Positions 17,548 through 26,600 of a DNA stretch of 64,000 nucleotides are shown piece after piece. Within the stretch, counting starts at the first letter, position 1. Each line of letters begins with the position of its first letter. The notes beneath the pieces were generated by a model, which worked only from the letters and a program-made list of their open reading frames with translations, ran no database searches and was not told the origin of the DNA. The position numbers and the translations under genes were made by a program. The DNA lies in contig NZ_JAEEGA010000017.1 of NCBI RefSeq assembly GCF_017829975.1, positions 1 through 64,000 on the forward strand. The letters are read 5' to 3'. The stretch is from Vagococcus allomyrinae (GTDB lineage: Bacteria; Bacillota; Bacilli; Lactobacillales; Vagococcaceae).

Positions 17548-18397
17548 CGTAGCCCGCCTCCTTTAATAATGGGAGTAAATAATCTTGTGCCGTTTTAATT
17601 TCCTCCTCAGGCTGCTTCGAGGTTTCACTCCACATTTCAATCAGGAAAGCACCTGAATAATTCAACCGACTTAAGGTCGCTAAGCATCCTTTAAAATCAA
17701 CACAGCCTTCACCAAAGGGAACTCCCTTAAACTTGCCTGGGAAATCCCCTTTTACAGCTAAGGTATCCTTTAGATGAACATTGGAAATGCACTCAATCCC
17801 TTTCTCCAACTCCAAGCCAATATCATTTTCTGGCCATGCGGATAGATTCCCTAAATCAGGGTAAACTTGTAACCAAGGTGAAGGAACTTGCTCCTTAATG
17901 GCCAAAAACTTACTGATGGAATTAATAAATGGATCGTCCATGATTTCGATGGCCAACGTGATCCCTTTAGCGGCGGCAATCCCTACTGCCGCTTTTAAAT
18001 TTTCAATAAAAAAATTGCGAGACGCCACCGTTTTTTCTTCATAATAAACATCATACCCGGCTAATTGGACCGTTCTAACCCCTAAATCAGCCGCCAAATC
18101 AACGGCTTTCCTTGTCATTTCCAAAGCTTTTTGCCGTTTTAAGGGGTCCTTAGACCCAAAGGGAAATCGTCGATGGCCACTTAAACAAATTGACATAATC
18201 TTGACGCCTGTCTGGTGAATCCCTTGAACAACTGCCAATCGTTCTGCTGACGTCCAATCCAAGCGGGCCAGCCGCTCATCCGTTTCGTCGATAGACATTT
18301 CAACAAAATCAAACCCTAAAGAATGAGCCAATTCCAGCCGTTGTTGCCAGCTAAGGTCCTTCGGCAAGGCCTTTTCGTATATTCCAATCGTTGTCAT
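17540..18397 (-). CDS. ulaE: L-xylulose-5-phosphate 3-epimerase
   Basis: TIM-barrel epimerase converting L-xylulose 5-phosphate to L-ribulose 5-phosphate. The N-terminus MTTIGIYEKALPKDLSWQQRL, the VEMSIDETDERLARLDW block and the metal-site stretches AIEIMDDPFINS and VHLKDT match the UlaE/SgaU family. The ATG at 18397 is preceded by GGGAG at eight bases. A TTG five codons upstream is in frame but less plausible. The start lies five bases after the ulaD stop. The protein has 285 residues, the family length. Confidence 0.94.
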   Translation of the reverse strand: MTTIGIYEKALPKDLSWQQRLELAHSLGFDFVEMSIDETDERLARLDWTSAERLAVVQGIHQTGVKIMSICLSGHRRFPFGSKDPLKRQKALEMTRKAVDLAADLGVRTVQLAGYDVYYEEKTVASRNFFIENLKAAVGIAAAKGITLAIEIMDDPFINSISKFLAIKEQVPSPWLQVYPDLGNLSAWPENDIGLELEKGIECISNVHLKDTLAVKGDFPGKFKGVPFGEGCVDFKGCLATLSRLNYSGAFLIEMWSETSKQPEEEIKTAQDYLLPLLKEAGYDV

Positions 18398-18402
18398 TGC
18401 TA

Positions 18403-19041
18403 TCACTCCCAAATTCGCTGGATTTCCTCCTTAAACGCTCTCGCAGCCATAGCCGGATCCGCCGCATTGGTAATCCCTCTCCCGGCAATAAAGGTAAAGA
18501 CCTTAAGCCCGGCAAACAACTGAAGGGTCTCAACCGTTAAGCCGCCGGTCACCGACACCTTAAAGCCCATCTCAATCAGTCGTTTCACCTTGGCCAGATC
18601 TTTTTCTCCCCAACTCTCCCCAGCCAAAAGCGCATCTCTACTCTGGTGGTAAATAACTTGCGTGATCCCGGCTGCTAACCACGATTGCGCTTGAGCAAAT
18701 GTCCAGTCGCCATATAATTCCACTTGAACTTCTTTGACCTCTTTGGCTGCTGCCACCATGGTTGGTAAGGTGGCACAACAGATAACCGTCATCCAATCGG
18801 CCCCAGCCTGCTGACAATTAGCCGCCACAGTCCCGCCGGCATCGGCACATTTCGTATCAGCAATTACCACTTTATTGGGAAATAAGGCCCGCATGCTTTG
18901 AAGAGCCACTGCTCCCACCTGCAGGCATAGAATCGTTCCCACTTCAATAATATCGACTTCTGCGCCAACCTTGACCACATCCCCGATTGCACTCGGCAAA
19001 TCGGAGTGATCCAAGGCGACTTGTAAATTAGGTCTGGCCAC
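18403..19041 (-). CDS. ulaD: 3-keto-L-gulonate-6-phosphate decarboxylase
   Basis: Decarboxylates 3-keto-L-gulonate 6-phosphate to L-xylulose 5-phosphate in ascorbate breakdown. The 212-residue protein belongs to the orotidine-monophosphate decarboxylase suprafamily. Visible features are LQVALDHSDLPSAI, the catalytic VVIADTKCADAGGTVA (the D-K-D type motif), YHQSRDALLAG and the phosphate-binding VTGGLTVETLQLF and IAGRGITNA. The start is GTG at 19041, seven bases after GAGGG. It is tightly packed with ulaE. A hexulose-6-phosphate synthase is the alternative, made unlikely by the neighbours. Confidence 0.94.
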   Translation of the reverse strand: MARPNLQVALDHSDLPSAIGDVVKVGAEVDIIEVGTILCLQVGAVALQSMRALFPNKVVIADTKCADAGGTVAANCQQAGADWMTVICCATLPTMVAAAKEVKEVQVELYGDWTFAQAQSWLAAGITQVIYHQSRDALLAGESWGEKDLAKVKRLIEMGFKVSVTGGLTVETLQLFAGLKVFTFIAGRGITNAADPAMAARAFKEEIQRIWE

Positions 19042-19059
19042 TCACAATCCCTCTTTTCT

Positions 19060-19359
19060 CTATTTAAACTTTTCAGCTAAATCTGTTTCATTGACCCGCT
19101 CAACAACTTCTTTGGAAGACATAACATTTTTCACACCCACAATGGTTACGCCTTTTTTCTTGGCATTATCAAACATGTTCAAAAAATTCATCGGGGTAAA
19201 CACCACATCATACTGAGTCGCAGTGCTTTTCCCTTCAGAAATCGCACAGTGGTGAATATTGGTAATATGAAACCCCAATTCCTTTAAAGCTTTCTCAACA
19301 CTCTTTTTCATCATCAAACTGGTTCCTGACCCATTGGCACACGCTACTAATACTCTCAT
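19060..19359 (-). CDS. ulaB: PTS ascorbate-specific EIIB component
   Basis: A cytoplasmic phosphocarrier of the L-ascorbate PTS. The 99-residue protein begins MRVLVACANGSGTSLMMK, in which the Cys at residue 7 is the phosphorylation site of the EIIB P-loop-like motif CxxGxGTS. AAGGAAGATAAAA precedes the ATG. It lies between ulaA (106 bases upstream) and ulaD (18 bases downstream). Confidence 0.94.
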   Translation of the reverse strand: MRVLVACANGSGTSLMMKKSVEKALKELGFHITNIHHCAISEGKSTATQYDVVFTPMNFLNMFDNAKKKGVTIVGVKNVMSSKEVVERVNETDLAEKFK

Positions 19360-19465
19360 TTTTATCTTCCTTTCACTTTTTATTCGATAGACATCCAGTT
19401 GTTCGTTACATTGGCTTACCCCATAACGATAGAAAATAATTCTTTAACAGTCAGTATATTGCAAC

Positions 19466-20938
19466 TTAAGCTTTAGTCATAACAGCTTCATATTCTTCAT
19501 AATCTTCTGTTATTAAGAAGTAGGTGTCAGGCCGTCTGCGATATTGAATTTGCGGAATTGCCAACAGTCCAATCACCACTATCCCAATGCCGACAAACCC
19601 CAGATACTTCATTAAAACGGTCATCAGTGGCCAAACGGTCGCCCAATCGAACATCCCTAGATAACCACCATACTGAGACAAACCGATGAAGGTTGCGATT
19701 AATGCCGAACCTGCTACCTGAATGATCCCGGAAATAAACGGGAAGAGACAGGCCGCCTTAAAGCCGCCTTTATTATTGGCATAAACGGCGATCGCTGCAT
19801 TGTCAAAAAACAACGGAATAAAACCAGCGATCACGATGGTTGGTGACTTAAATAGAATCAACAGACCAATCGTGATAAATTGGCCTAAAGCACCAAACAG
19901 AAAACCGATGGTCACTGCATTTGGTGATCCAAAACCAAAGGAGGCGGCCACATCAATGCCGGGGACAGCTCCTGGCAATAGTGTATTGGAGATCCCTTGA
20001 AATGATTCAGTTAATTCGGCTACAAAGGTTCGCACACCTAATTGTAAAATCGCTAAGTAGACAGCGAAATTAAGCGAGGTTAGCAAAATATAAAAGAAAA
20101 AACTTTGATCTGGCAACATAAACTCCGCCCCAACTAAGTAAGGTTTGCCTAATACTAACAAGATAATCCCGAAGAAAAAGAGCATCAGAATCGAGGTGGC
20201 AACCATATTTTCATTAAAAATCGATAAAAACCCTGGCAACTCCATGTCTTCAAGCTTCTTATTTTTCTTATCCTGCTTGACCTTTTCAGACAATTTAGAA
20301 AAAATAGCAATGCCGAACATCTGCTGATGAGCAATGGCAAAGCCAGCCCCTTCAGTTAATTCCTGGGTAATGTCGACGGTTAAATTCGAGCCAACTGCCC
20401 AATAAACACCTAATATCAGCCCCATGATCAACAGCACTGGGATTCTCCCTAGATCAGGAAAACAAAATAAGAGAATCCAAAAGGCCGTGGCAGCTTGCTG
20501 TACTTGAACATTTCCTGTGGTAAACACCGCCCGCAGTTTAGTATATTTTTTAAAGCGAACAAGTAAAATATTCATCACAAAAGCAATCAGCAATAACAAC
20601 ATCGTATCGCTAAAGGTTTTGCCAAAGGTTTCTTCAATCCCCACGGTCACCGCGTTTTGCCCAAAGTAAGGGTCAATCACCATGGCATCCAAATTGAAGC
20701 GTTCCTTTAAGCCCACGAGTATCGGCCTAAAATTGTTCACCAATCCCCCGGACCCGACAGATAAAATCAAATACCCGACCGTGGCCTTAAGAAAACCAGC
20801 AATGCTTTCATATAAGGGTTTCTTTAATAAGATATACCCTAGCAACACAATAAACCCAATCAAAAAAGCCGGTTGTGTTAAAATATTTGCTGCGAAATAA
20901 CTCCAAATAGCTAATAAAAAATTAAGTACTGCGTCCAT
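19466..20938 (-). CDS. ulaA: PTS ascorbate-specific EIIC component (permease)
   Basis: Membrane channel for uptake and phosphorylation of L-ascorbate. The 490-residue protein is highly hydrophobic with about ten or more spans. It carries UlaA-type stretches such as LKATVGYLILSVGSGGLV, FGQNAVTVGIEETFGKTFS and GFGSPNAVTIGFLFGALGQF. AAAGGAGGAAAAAG precedes the ATG. EIIA (ulaC) lies upstream and EIIB (ulaB) downstream, so the three PTS parts are separate polypeptides in one transcript. The 106 bases before ulaB hold no gene. Confidence 0.95.
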   Translation of the reverse strand: MDAVLNFLLAIWSYFAANILTQPAFLIGFIVLLGYILLKKPLYESIAGFLKATVGYLILSVGSGGLVNNFRPILVGLKERFNLDAMVIDPYFGQNAVTVGIEETFGKTFSDTMLLLLIAFVMNILLVRFKKYTKLRAVFTTGNVQVQQAATAFWILLFCFPDLGRIPVLLIMGLILGVYWAVGSNLTVDITQELTEGAGFAIAHQQMFGIAIFSKLSEKVKQDKKNKKLEDMELPGFLSIFNENMVATSILMLFFFGIILLVLGKPYLVGAEFMLPDQSFFFYILLTSLNFAVYLAILQLGVRTFVAELTESFQGISNTLLPGAVPGIDVAASFGFGSPNAVTIGFLFGALGQFITIGLLILFKSPTIVIAGFIPLFFDNAAIAVYANNKGGFKAACLFPFISGIIQVAGSALIATFIGLSQYGGYLGMFDWATVWPLMTVLMKYLGFVGIGIVVIGLLAIPQIQYRRRPDTYFLITEDYEEYEAVMTKA

Positions 20939-21031
20939 CTTTTTCCTCCTTTAGAAAAACTCTGAGACTGTCGGCCTAATCGTCATGGCAGATCACTTAC
21001 TTCCAACCGCGGTTACTGACTGACACTCCCT

Positions 21032-21487
21032 TTAACTGAATTGCCTCATCACGTCTTCAAACTCACTTAAATTATTGGTTGCTTCCAATGCACTGATCAA
21101 ACCGTCAGTCATTAACATCTCTGATAGATTAGCAATGTTTTGCATATGCTCTTCAGGATTTTTGGCTGCCAAGGTAAAAAAAAGGCTGGCATTTTTTTCG
21201 GCATCTTGCTCATCAAACACCACTGGTTCCTTCATCTTCGTAAACGAAATCGCCGTTCCAAACACCCCCTGACTTTGTTCCGATGAATGAGGCATGGCAA
21301 CCCCTGGCACAATCACAATATAAGGACCAAATGCCTCAACGCAAGCAATCACTTCATCAACATACACTTGATTAATGATCTGCCGCTCCATAAGTAGCTG
21401 ACAACTGACCTTAATCGCCTCTCGCCAATCAGCTGGCTGTTCCTCACAATAGCGAATTAACTGATGATCAAAAAAATACGTTAACAT
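21032..21487 (-). CDS. ulaC: PTS ascorbate-specific EIIA component
   Basis: A 151-residue EIIA of the mannitol/fructose fold that passes phosphate from HPr to UlaB. The likely active-site His lies in VPGVAMPHSSEQSQG, the conserved PHxxxxxxV-type motif, followed by ALEFTK-like sequence (TAISFTKMKEPVVF). AGGAGTAGGGAG precedes the ATG. It lies between ulaG and ulaA. Confidence 0.93.
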   Translation of the reverse strand: MLTYFFDHQLIRYCEEQPADWREAIKVSCQLLMERQIINQVYVDEVIACVEAFGPYIVIVPGVAMPHSSEQSQGVFGTAISFTKMKEPVVFDEQDAEKNASLFFTLAAKNPEEHMQNIANLSEMLMTDGLISALEATNNLSEFEDVMRQFS

Positions 21488-21529
21488 CTCCCTACTCCTT
21501 TCATAAAAAATTTAAGTTGACGAGGATCA

Positions 21530-22594
21530 CTATAAAAACGAGGTAAAGGGCACATCATTATCCGTAACAAAGACATCTGCAAAGCCGCGATAAAAATTAA
21601 AGGCCAGCTTATCCTGATCTGTAGGGTAGGTGTACTTGCCACCCACTTGCCAGACAAAAGGCTTAAACTCATAATTTAAACGTGCTTTTTTCATCTTCCA
21701 CAGCGAAACGATCTCTTGGGGATCGGCCATAAAATTTGACCAAATATCGTAATGAACTGGAATAACCACTTTCGCTTTAAGGGATTCGGCCATTCTCAAT
21801 ATATCGACTGATGTTAGCTTATCCGTAATTCCCCGAGGGTTTTCACCAAATGCGCCGAGACAGACGTCCACCTGATAACGATTCCCGTGATCGGCAAATT
21901 TATTAGAATAATGAGAATCACCGGCATGATAAATATTGCCGCCAGACGTTTCAAATAAATAATTCACGGCGATGTCATCCATCTCTTGAGGCATTTTCCC
22001 AGCCAATAGTTGAGTCTCATCAGGGCAGGTGATCAGGGCCGTCCGATCGAAAGCCTCCAATGCCACAATCTTAATCGACTTAAGGGTGACTTGATCGCCG
22101 GGACGGACCACCACCGTTTTTTCCTGAGGAATCCCCCAACTAAGCCACGTGTTTACCACCTCTTGAGGGCCGATAAATTTTGCCTCTGGACAGTTTTGAT
22201 GAACGGCGGCCGCTGTGTTGATATCTAAATGATCTGAATGAATATGAGTGACGACTAAGGCATCCACCTCCTTAATGGCAAAGGGATCAATCACGAAAGG
22301 TTGGGTCCGCAAATTGGGTTGCATGTTCTGAACTCCGCTCATTCTCATCATCTGATGCCCTTTTTTCATTTGACCATTTCCATGGCTGCGTTTCCCTGTG
22401 CCACACCACAGATCACATAAAATATTGGTGCCTTCATGTGATTTTAGCCAAATACCTGTACAGCCTAACCACCACATTGAAACTGTCCCTTCAGCCACTA
22501 CCTCCTGTTCAATTTCTTCATTTAGCCAGGTTCCCCATTCTGGAAACGTGTTTAAGATCCATTCTTCTCGCGTCACTTTTGCAACTTGACTCAT
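21530..22594 (-). CDS. ulaG: L-ascorbate-6-phosphate lactonase
   Basis: Hydrolyses L-ascorbate 6-phosphate to 3-keto-L-gulonate 6-phosphate, the first intracellular step. The 354-residue metallo-beta-lactamase-fold protein has [15 protein letters not shown] (HxHxDH metal motif), [11 protein letters not shown] and [17 protein letters not shown]. The ATG at 22594 is preceded by GGGAGGAATGTTAC. A start seven codons earlier lacks a ribosome binding site. It is the first gene of the minus-strand ula operon, transcribed away from the regulator locus. Confidence 0.95.
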   Translation of the reverse strand: MSQVAKVTREEWILNTFPEWGTWLNEEIEQEVVAEGTVSMWWLGCTGIWLKSHEGTNILCDLWCGTGKRSHGNGQMKKGHQMMRMSGVQNMQPNLRTQPFVIDPFAIKEVDALVVTHIHSDHLDINTAAAVHQNCPEAKFIGPQEVVNTWLSWGIPQEKTVVVRPGDQVTLKSIKIVALEAFDRTALITCPDETQLLAGKMPQEMDDIAVNYLFETSGGNIYHAGDSHYSNKFADHGNRYQVDVCLGAFGENPRGITDKLTSVDILRMAESLKAKVVIPVHYDIWSNFMADPQEIVSLWKMKKARLNYEFKPFVWQVGGKYTYPTDQDKLAFNFYRGFADVFVTDNDVPFTSFL

Positions 22595-22826
22595 GTAACA
22601 TTCCTCCCACACCATTAATTAGTTAATTCCCATAAAATAATCAACTGCAGCTCTTGAATATTTATCAGGTTATGTGTCACTATACTTCTATTCTAAACAG
22701 ATTGTTAGCGAATACAATCAGTTTTTATGACTGTTTCCCCATTTTTACGATCATTCGATCATATCTACTCTTTTTTTATAGTTATTAATCCGCTTCCATG
22801 ATATATTATGATCGAGGTGAATTGAA
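22595..22826. promoter_or_regulatory. Divergent control region of the ula locus
   Basis: This intergenic region drives ulaG leftwards and the TPR gene/regulator rightwards. It contains CGATCAT at 22748-22754 and 22756-22762 (8-base period) and the inverse ATGATCG at 22808-22814. It also has GATTGT (22700-22705) with ACAATC (22714-22719) as a short inverted repeat. On the minus strand TATAGT near 22676-22681 is a possible -10 element. The repeats are candidates for the DeoR-type regulator's operator. None is proven. Confidence 0.5.
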
Positions 22827-23642
22827 ATGAACAAATTATCTGGCGTTTTAATTAATAATCGCTCCCGCATCAGGAAATGGACTAATTGGCTTTTATATGC
22901 TATTTTTGGCGCCTACATCCTCTTTCTGATTGTCACGACGCCCCACCCCATAACCAAACTAGTCTATGGTCTGATAGGACTCATAGTCTTAAGCATTATT
23001 CTGCTTTTTGAGTGGCTAACACTCCTATACCAAAAGATGATCTTTGCCTTAACCATGGCGTGTGATCACCAAAAGGCACGTCACCTAAGGAACAAACTAA
23101 AACGATTTGACTACTTTAAAGGTTTCGGTCCTTCCTTAAAACTTTTTGATGCCTTACTGTTATTGGACGAAGGTGATTATCAAGCATGCCTTAACCACTT
23201 AGATCAGCATCACCACTTTTTTCACGGAACTACAGACTATCTGTTGATCAACTATCGCACCATGTTGCAATGCGCGTATTTCTTAACAAACAGGCCGTTA
23301 TTTGATGACGCTCTCAAAAAGATCAAGCAATTAAAGTATGGTGTCCAATCGAATAAAGCCCTCTCCCCCCTTTATTCTTGGGAGGAGATACAAGGACTCC
23401 AATTCTTTCGGCAAGGACGCTACTCACAATCACTAAAAACATTAAAAAAAGTCAACACGACAAGGTTTAATACGCGCGAAGTGACTTATTTGCTATTTGA
23501 ACAAGCCCAGGCACTTCACGCCAGTAACAACTTATCGGAAGCTCATCGCTTACTAGAAGACGTCAGCAAACAAGGAAACCAATTACACATCGTCACATTA
23601 GCCAAAAATAAGGAGTGGATGACATTTGAAAAATACGAATGA
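22827..23642 (+). CDS. Membrane-anchored TPR-like protein of unknown function
   Basis: I do not recognise a named family. Residues about 19-70 form two hydrophobic spans (WLLYAIFGAYILFLIV and LVYGLIGLIVLSIILLF). The remaining 200 residues are soluble and helical with tetratricopeptide-like features (DALLLLDEGDYQACLNHLDQ, YSQSLKTLKKV, LHASNNLSEAHRLLEDV). An AGGTGAATTGAA site precedes the ATG. It overlaps the downstream DeoR-type regulator by 17 bases, so the two are co-translated. It faces the ascorbate operon across a shared control region. A role in sensing or signalling with the regulator is only inferred. Confidence 0.8.
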   Translation: MNKLSGVLINNRSRIRKWTNWLLYAIFGAYILFLIVTTPHPITKLVYGLIGLIVLSIILLFEWLTLLYQKMIFALTMACDHQKARHLRNKLKRFDYFKGFGPSLKLFDALLLLDEGDYQACLNHLDQHHHFFHGTTDYLLINYRTMLQCAYFLTNRPLFDDALKKIKQLKYGVQSNKALSPLYSWEEIQGLQFFRQGRYSQSLKTLKKVNTTRFNTREVTYLLFEQAQALHASNNLSEAHRLLEDVSKQGNQLHIVTLAKNKEWMTFEKYE

Positions 23643-24396
23643 ACTGATCCAAAAACGAAAAAATAAAATAGTCTCTCTGCTACAGGAATTTAATGCCTTA
23701 TCGGTCTTAGAACTAGCCAATCAGCTGGGCATCTCAGAAATAACTGTCCGGCGAGATTTGGCAACTTTAGACCGAATGGGATTAGTCCGACGTTTTCATG
23801 GCGGGGCAGAAAAGGTCAACAACATCGATGATTATACCGAAGAAAATCGACAGTTGGATTGCATCAAATTACAGTTAGCCAAAAAAGCCGCCTCCTTTAT
23901 TCAAGAAAACGACACGATTTTTATTAATACCAGTTCGACTGCCCTTTTAAGTTTAAGCCAGACTGGCGACAAGCGACTAACCGCCATTACGAATAATGTC
24001 AAAGTTGCGAATTTAGATCACAACCCTAACTCAACGATCATTCTTTCAGGCGGGGAGATTCGCTTCCCAAAAGAAGCCCTTGTAGGTGATATTGCCATTG
24101 ATTCATTTTCTAAAATGAAGGCGGATATCTGCATCATTGGTTGTTCTGGAATAACAGCCGAAGATGGCATTACAACGCCGATTTTCCATGAAGCCAAAAT
24201 AAACAAACTGATCATCGACCGCACGCAAGGGTTAAAAATTGTCGTAGCAGACTACCGTAAAATCGGCAAAACCGTTAGTTTTCTCAGCGGGCGTCTGGAG
24301 GAGATTGATTACCTCATTACGGATTCCTTTGCCGATGCTCACATGATTGAAAAAATCGAACAAAAAGGCGTAAAAGTTATCCAAATTCCAATTTAA
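23626..24396 (+). CDS. DeoR-family regulator, probable ula operon regulator
   Basis: A 256-residue DeoR-type repressor. The N-terminal helix-turn-helix is VLELANQLGISEITVRRDLATLDRMGLVRRFHGGA. The C-terminal sugar-phosphate sensor domain has the typical INTSSTALLSL, TAITNNVKVA and GDIAIDSF-like stretches and ends YRKIGKTVSF and DYLITD. The start appears to be TTG at 23626, ten bases after AGGAG and inside the upstream TPR gene. Because it sits divergently beside ulaGCABDEF, control of that operon by an ascorbate-pathway phosphate (as UlaR does in enterobacteria) is the simplest reading. Confidence 0.88.
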   Translation: MKNTNELIQKRKNKIVSLLQEFNALSVLELANQLGISEITVRRDLATLDRMGLVRRFHGGAEKVNNIDDYTEENRQLDCIKLQLAKKAASFIQENDTIFINTSSTALLSLSQTGDKRLTAITNNVKVANLDHNPNSTIILSGGEIRFPKEALVGDIAIDSFSKMKADICIIGCSGITAEDGITTPIFHEAKINKLIIDRTQGLKIVVADYRKIGKTVSFLSGRLEEIDYLITDSFADAHMIEKIEQKGVKVIQIPI

Positions 24397-24435
24397 AAAA
24401 AGCCAGACTCTTCTTTCCAGAGTCTGGCTTTTTTA
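24395..24435. terminator. Bidirectional terminator after the DeoR gene
   Basis: AAAAAAGCCAGACTC pairs perfectly with GAGTCTGGCTTTTTT around a nine-base loop. It serves the plus-strand regulator gene and the minus-strand HAD phosphatase gene, whose stop codons lie at its two edges. Confidence 0.93.
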
Positions 24436-25209
24436 AATTAAGTTCAATTCTTTCGCGGCATGCCAAATGCCATGATCATCGTGACTTTTCGTCACTAAAT
24501 CTGCATAGCCCTTAACGTAATCCGTCGCATTCGCCATCACAACCCCGACACCGGCAAGCTGAACCATTTCAATGTCATTCTCACCATCGCCAAAAACGAT
24601 GATGTCAGCGGCCGTAAACCCTTGCTCTTTGGCAATCGCCTCTAAGGTTACCGCTTTTGAACTGTTGCTAGGAACTGCGTCCATGGCTGCATCGCCCCAG
24701 CGGGTAAAACGGATCGTTTCAAACTGGCCACTAAACAACTGCTCTTCCACACGATCACAAAAAAGAATGGCTTGATAAATCGCTTCTTCGCCGTCAATGT
24801 CAAATTCATAAGAAGGTTGCTCCTTATTAAAGGCTTTTTGCATCTCCGCATTCCGTTCATGGATAAAAGGGCCTTGTTGCTTGACTTGATCAATCGTCTG
24901 ATACAATAAATCAATTTGCCTGTCATTAGCCATGGCGACCAATTTCTTTAGTTCTTGTTTATTTAATGGGTTACTAAAGACTTGCTGATGGTCCAAAAAG
25001 GCATAACCACCATTGCACAGTAGATAATTGCTTAACCCCACTTGATCGATCACCTCTTTCGCAGTCGCTAAACTGCGACCCGTCGCGATCGTCACGAGAT
25101 GTCCCGCAGCTTTTAACTTATCGATTACTTCCAAAGAACTCGCCAACACCTCATGTTGAGAATTTAGCAGTGTGCCGTCAATATCAAACGCGATTAATTT
25201 TCTTTTCAA
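24433..25209 (-). CDS. Cof-type HAD-IIB phosphatase
   Basis: A 258-residue haloacid-dehalogenase hydrolase of the Cof/YidA type, which dephosphorylates small phosphorylated metabolites. Motif I is AFDIDGTLLNS (catalytic Asp near residue 9), motif II TIATGR, and motif IV DIIVFGDGENDIEMVQLAG. The C-terminal VMANATDYVKGYADLVTKSHDDHGI is typical of the family. The physiological substrate cannot be read from sequence. It lies downstream of the DNA repair gene by 26 bases and probably shares its transcript. Confidence 0.93.
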   Translation of the reverse strand: MKRKLIAFDIDGTLLNSQHEVLASSLEVIDKLKAAGHLVTIATGRSLATAKEVIDQVGLSNYLLCNGGYAFLDHQQVFSNPLNKQELKKLVAMANDRQIDLLYQTIDQVKQQGPFIHERNAEMQKAFNKEQPSYEFDIDGEEAIYQAILFCDRVEEQLFSGQFETIRFTRWGDAAMDAVPSNSSKAVTLEAIAKEQGFTAADIIVFGDGENDIEMVQLAGVGVVMANATDYVKGYADLVTKSHDDHGIWHAAKELNLI

Positions 25210-25235
25210 TGATCACCCCTCCTTAAGTCTTGCTT

Positions 25236-25880
25236 TCATGTTAAATGCTTAGTCGCTTCCCGACTAGCTAGCGGGCTCAACTGATGGTCCTTTAAAAAAC
25301 TAAGGACCCATTGAGGATCGGTTTTGCTGTATTGGCGCAAAGACCAGCCAATCGCTTTTTGAATAAAAAACTCATCGGTTTCCTGATCCTTTAAAATAGC
25401 TTTAGTTAATAACACCAAATCGGTCTTTTCTTTCTGCATTAACTGCAAGTTAATCGCCACTCGTCGCATCCAAAAGTCATCACTGCTATGGAAATGATGG
25501 TATATCTCCTGCAGCTCATCTGGAAAATGGTTAATTCGTAAACCGAAAAACTTGCGCCAGGCATCAACGCTGTCCCACCAAGCTTTTTGAGAAACAAACG
25601 CTGCTAACTCAAGGGTCTGATTTTTACGCAAACGCTTCACGTTGGCAATCGCTAAATCAATCGCTAAATACTGGTATTCACGTTCCCTTAAGGCATAATA
25701 AGCCCCAATCATTTCCAACAAGTCAGGGGTTGGCAGCTGCTGACTATTTTTTATTACCTCTCGGCAAGCCGCCTGACGCTGGGGTGCCTTCAGACCTAAA
25801 AAGGGAAATTGATTTTTCATATAGGCTTCCATTGGCTGTTGATTCTCCAAATTAACGGGTAAACTAATTAATTCCACCAA
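25236..25880 (-). CDS. DNA alkylation repair protein (AlkD-like)
   Basis: A 214-residue all-helical HEAT-like repeat protein of the DNA alkylation repair family, related to the AlkC/AlkD glycosylases that remove alkylated purines. The conserved QKAWWDSVDAW block, containing the Trp and Asp typical of the active cleft, and the later FFIQKAIGWSLRQYSKTDP block are clear. It lies between lrgB and the HAD gene. The shared direction and short gaps (15 and 26 bases) suggest one transcript. Exact substrate specificity is uncertain. Confidence 0.9.
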   Translation of the reverse strand: MVELISLPVNLENQQPMEAYMKNQFPFLGLKAPQRQAACREVIKNSQQLPTPDLLEMIGAYYALREREYQYLAIDLAIANVKRLRKNQTLELAAFVSQKAWWDSVDAWRKFFGLRINHFPDELQEIYHHFHSSDDFWMRRVAINLQLMQKEKTDLVLLTKAILKDQETDEFFIQKAIGWSLRQYSKTDPQWVLSFLKDHQLSPLASREATKHLT

Positions 25881-25895
25881 AATCGCTTCCTTCCA

Positions 25896-26600
25896 CTAGA
25901 GCAAACTGCTAAACAAATGCAACACCAAAGGCGCTACAAAAACTGTCACTAAGCCGGTCACGCCAATCGCCAGGCCAGACATAGCGCCTTCGACTTTTCC
26001 CATTTCCATGGCTTTTGAAGTGCCGATAGCATGGGCTGAGGTCCCGAGGGCAATTCCTTTAGCAACGGGCTCTTCCACTTTGCTCCATTTTAACACAGTT
26101 GGACCAAACATCGCCCCGATAATCCCTGTAATGATCACCACAATAATCGTCACCGTTGTAATCCCACCCATTTTAGCTGAAATCTCAATGGCGATTGCCG
26201 TCGTCACAGACTTCGGTAAAATCGAGGCCATTAATTCTTGATTATAATGAAATAAGACCGATAGTGAAGCCGTTGTCAGCGTGCTGACCAAGGTGCCAGC
26301 AAAAATCCCCGCTAAAATTGAACGAGCGTGGTGTTTTAATAGATGAAACGATTGATATAAAGGAATCGCTAAGGACACGGTTGCTGGGGCAATCAACATG
26401 TTTAACATCCCACCACCAACATAATAGTCCTCATAAGAAATACCTGTGAGTTTCAAAATCAGAATGACCACTAAAATCGACACAATTAAAGGATTTAAAA
26501 TTGGCAGTTTGACACGGGCTGCTAAACGTCGCGCCGCCAAAAAAACAAAAATTGATAACATCAACCCAAATAAGGGATTACTCGTCAATTCGTGTAACAT
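25896..26600 (-). CDS. lrgB: LrgB-like antiholin/effector membrane protein
   Basis: A 234-residue polytopic membrane protein of the LrgB/CidB family, which with LrgA modulates autolysis and, in some species, pyruvate uptake. Family stretches include NPLFGLMLSIFVFLAARRL, TVSLAIPLYQ, PKSVTTAIAIEIS and ALGTSAHAIGTSKAMEMG-like sequence (GIALGTSAHAIGTSKA). The ATG at 26600 has GAGGAGG nine bases upstream. The frame is open ten codons further. It overlaps lrgA by 23 bases. Confidence 0.93.
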   Translation of the reverse strand: MLHELTSNPLFGLMLSIFVFLAARRLAARVKLPILNPLIVSILVVILILKLTGISYEDYYVGGGMLNMLIAPATVSLAIPLYQSFHLLKHHARSILAGIFAGTLVSTLTTASLSVLFHYNQELMASILPKSVTTAIAIEISAKMGGITTVTIIVVIITGIIGAMFGPTVLKWSKVEEPVAKGIALGTSAHAIGTSKAMEMGKVEGAMSGLAIGVTGLVTVFVAPLVLHLFSSLL

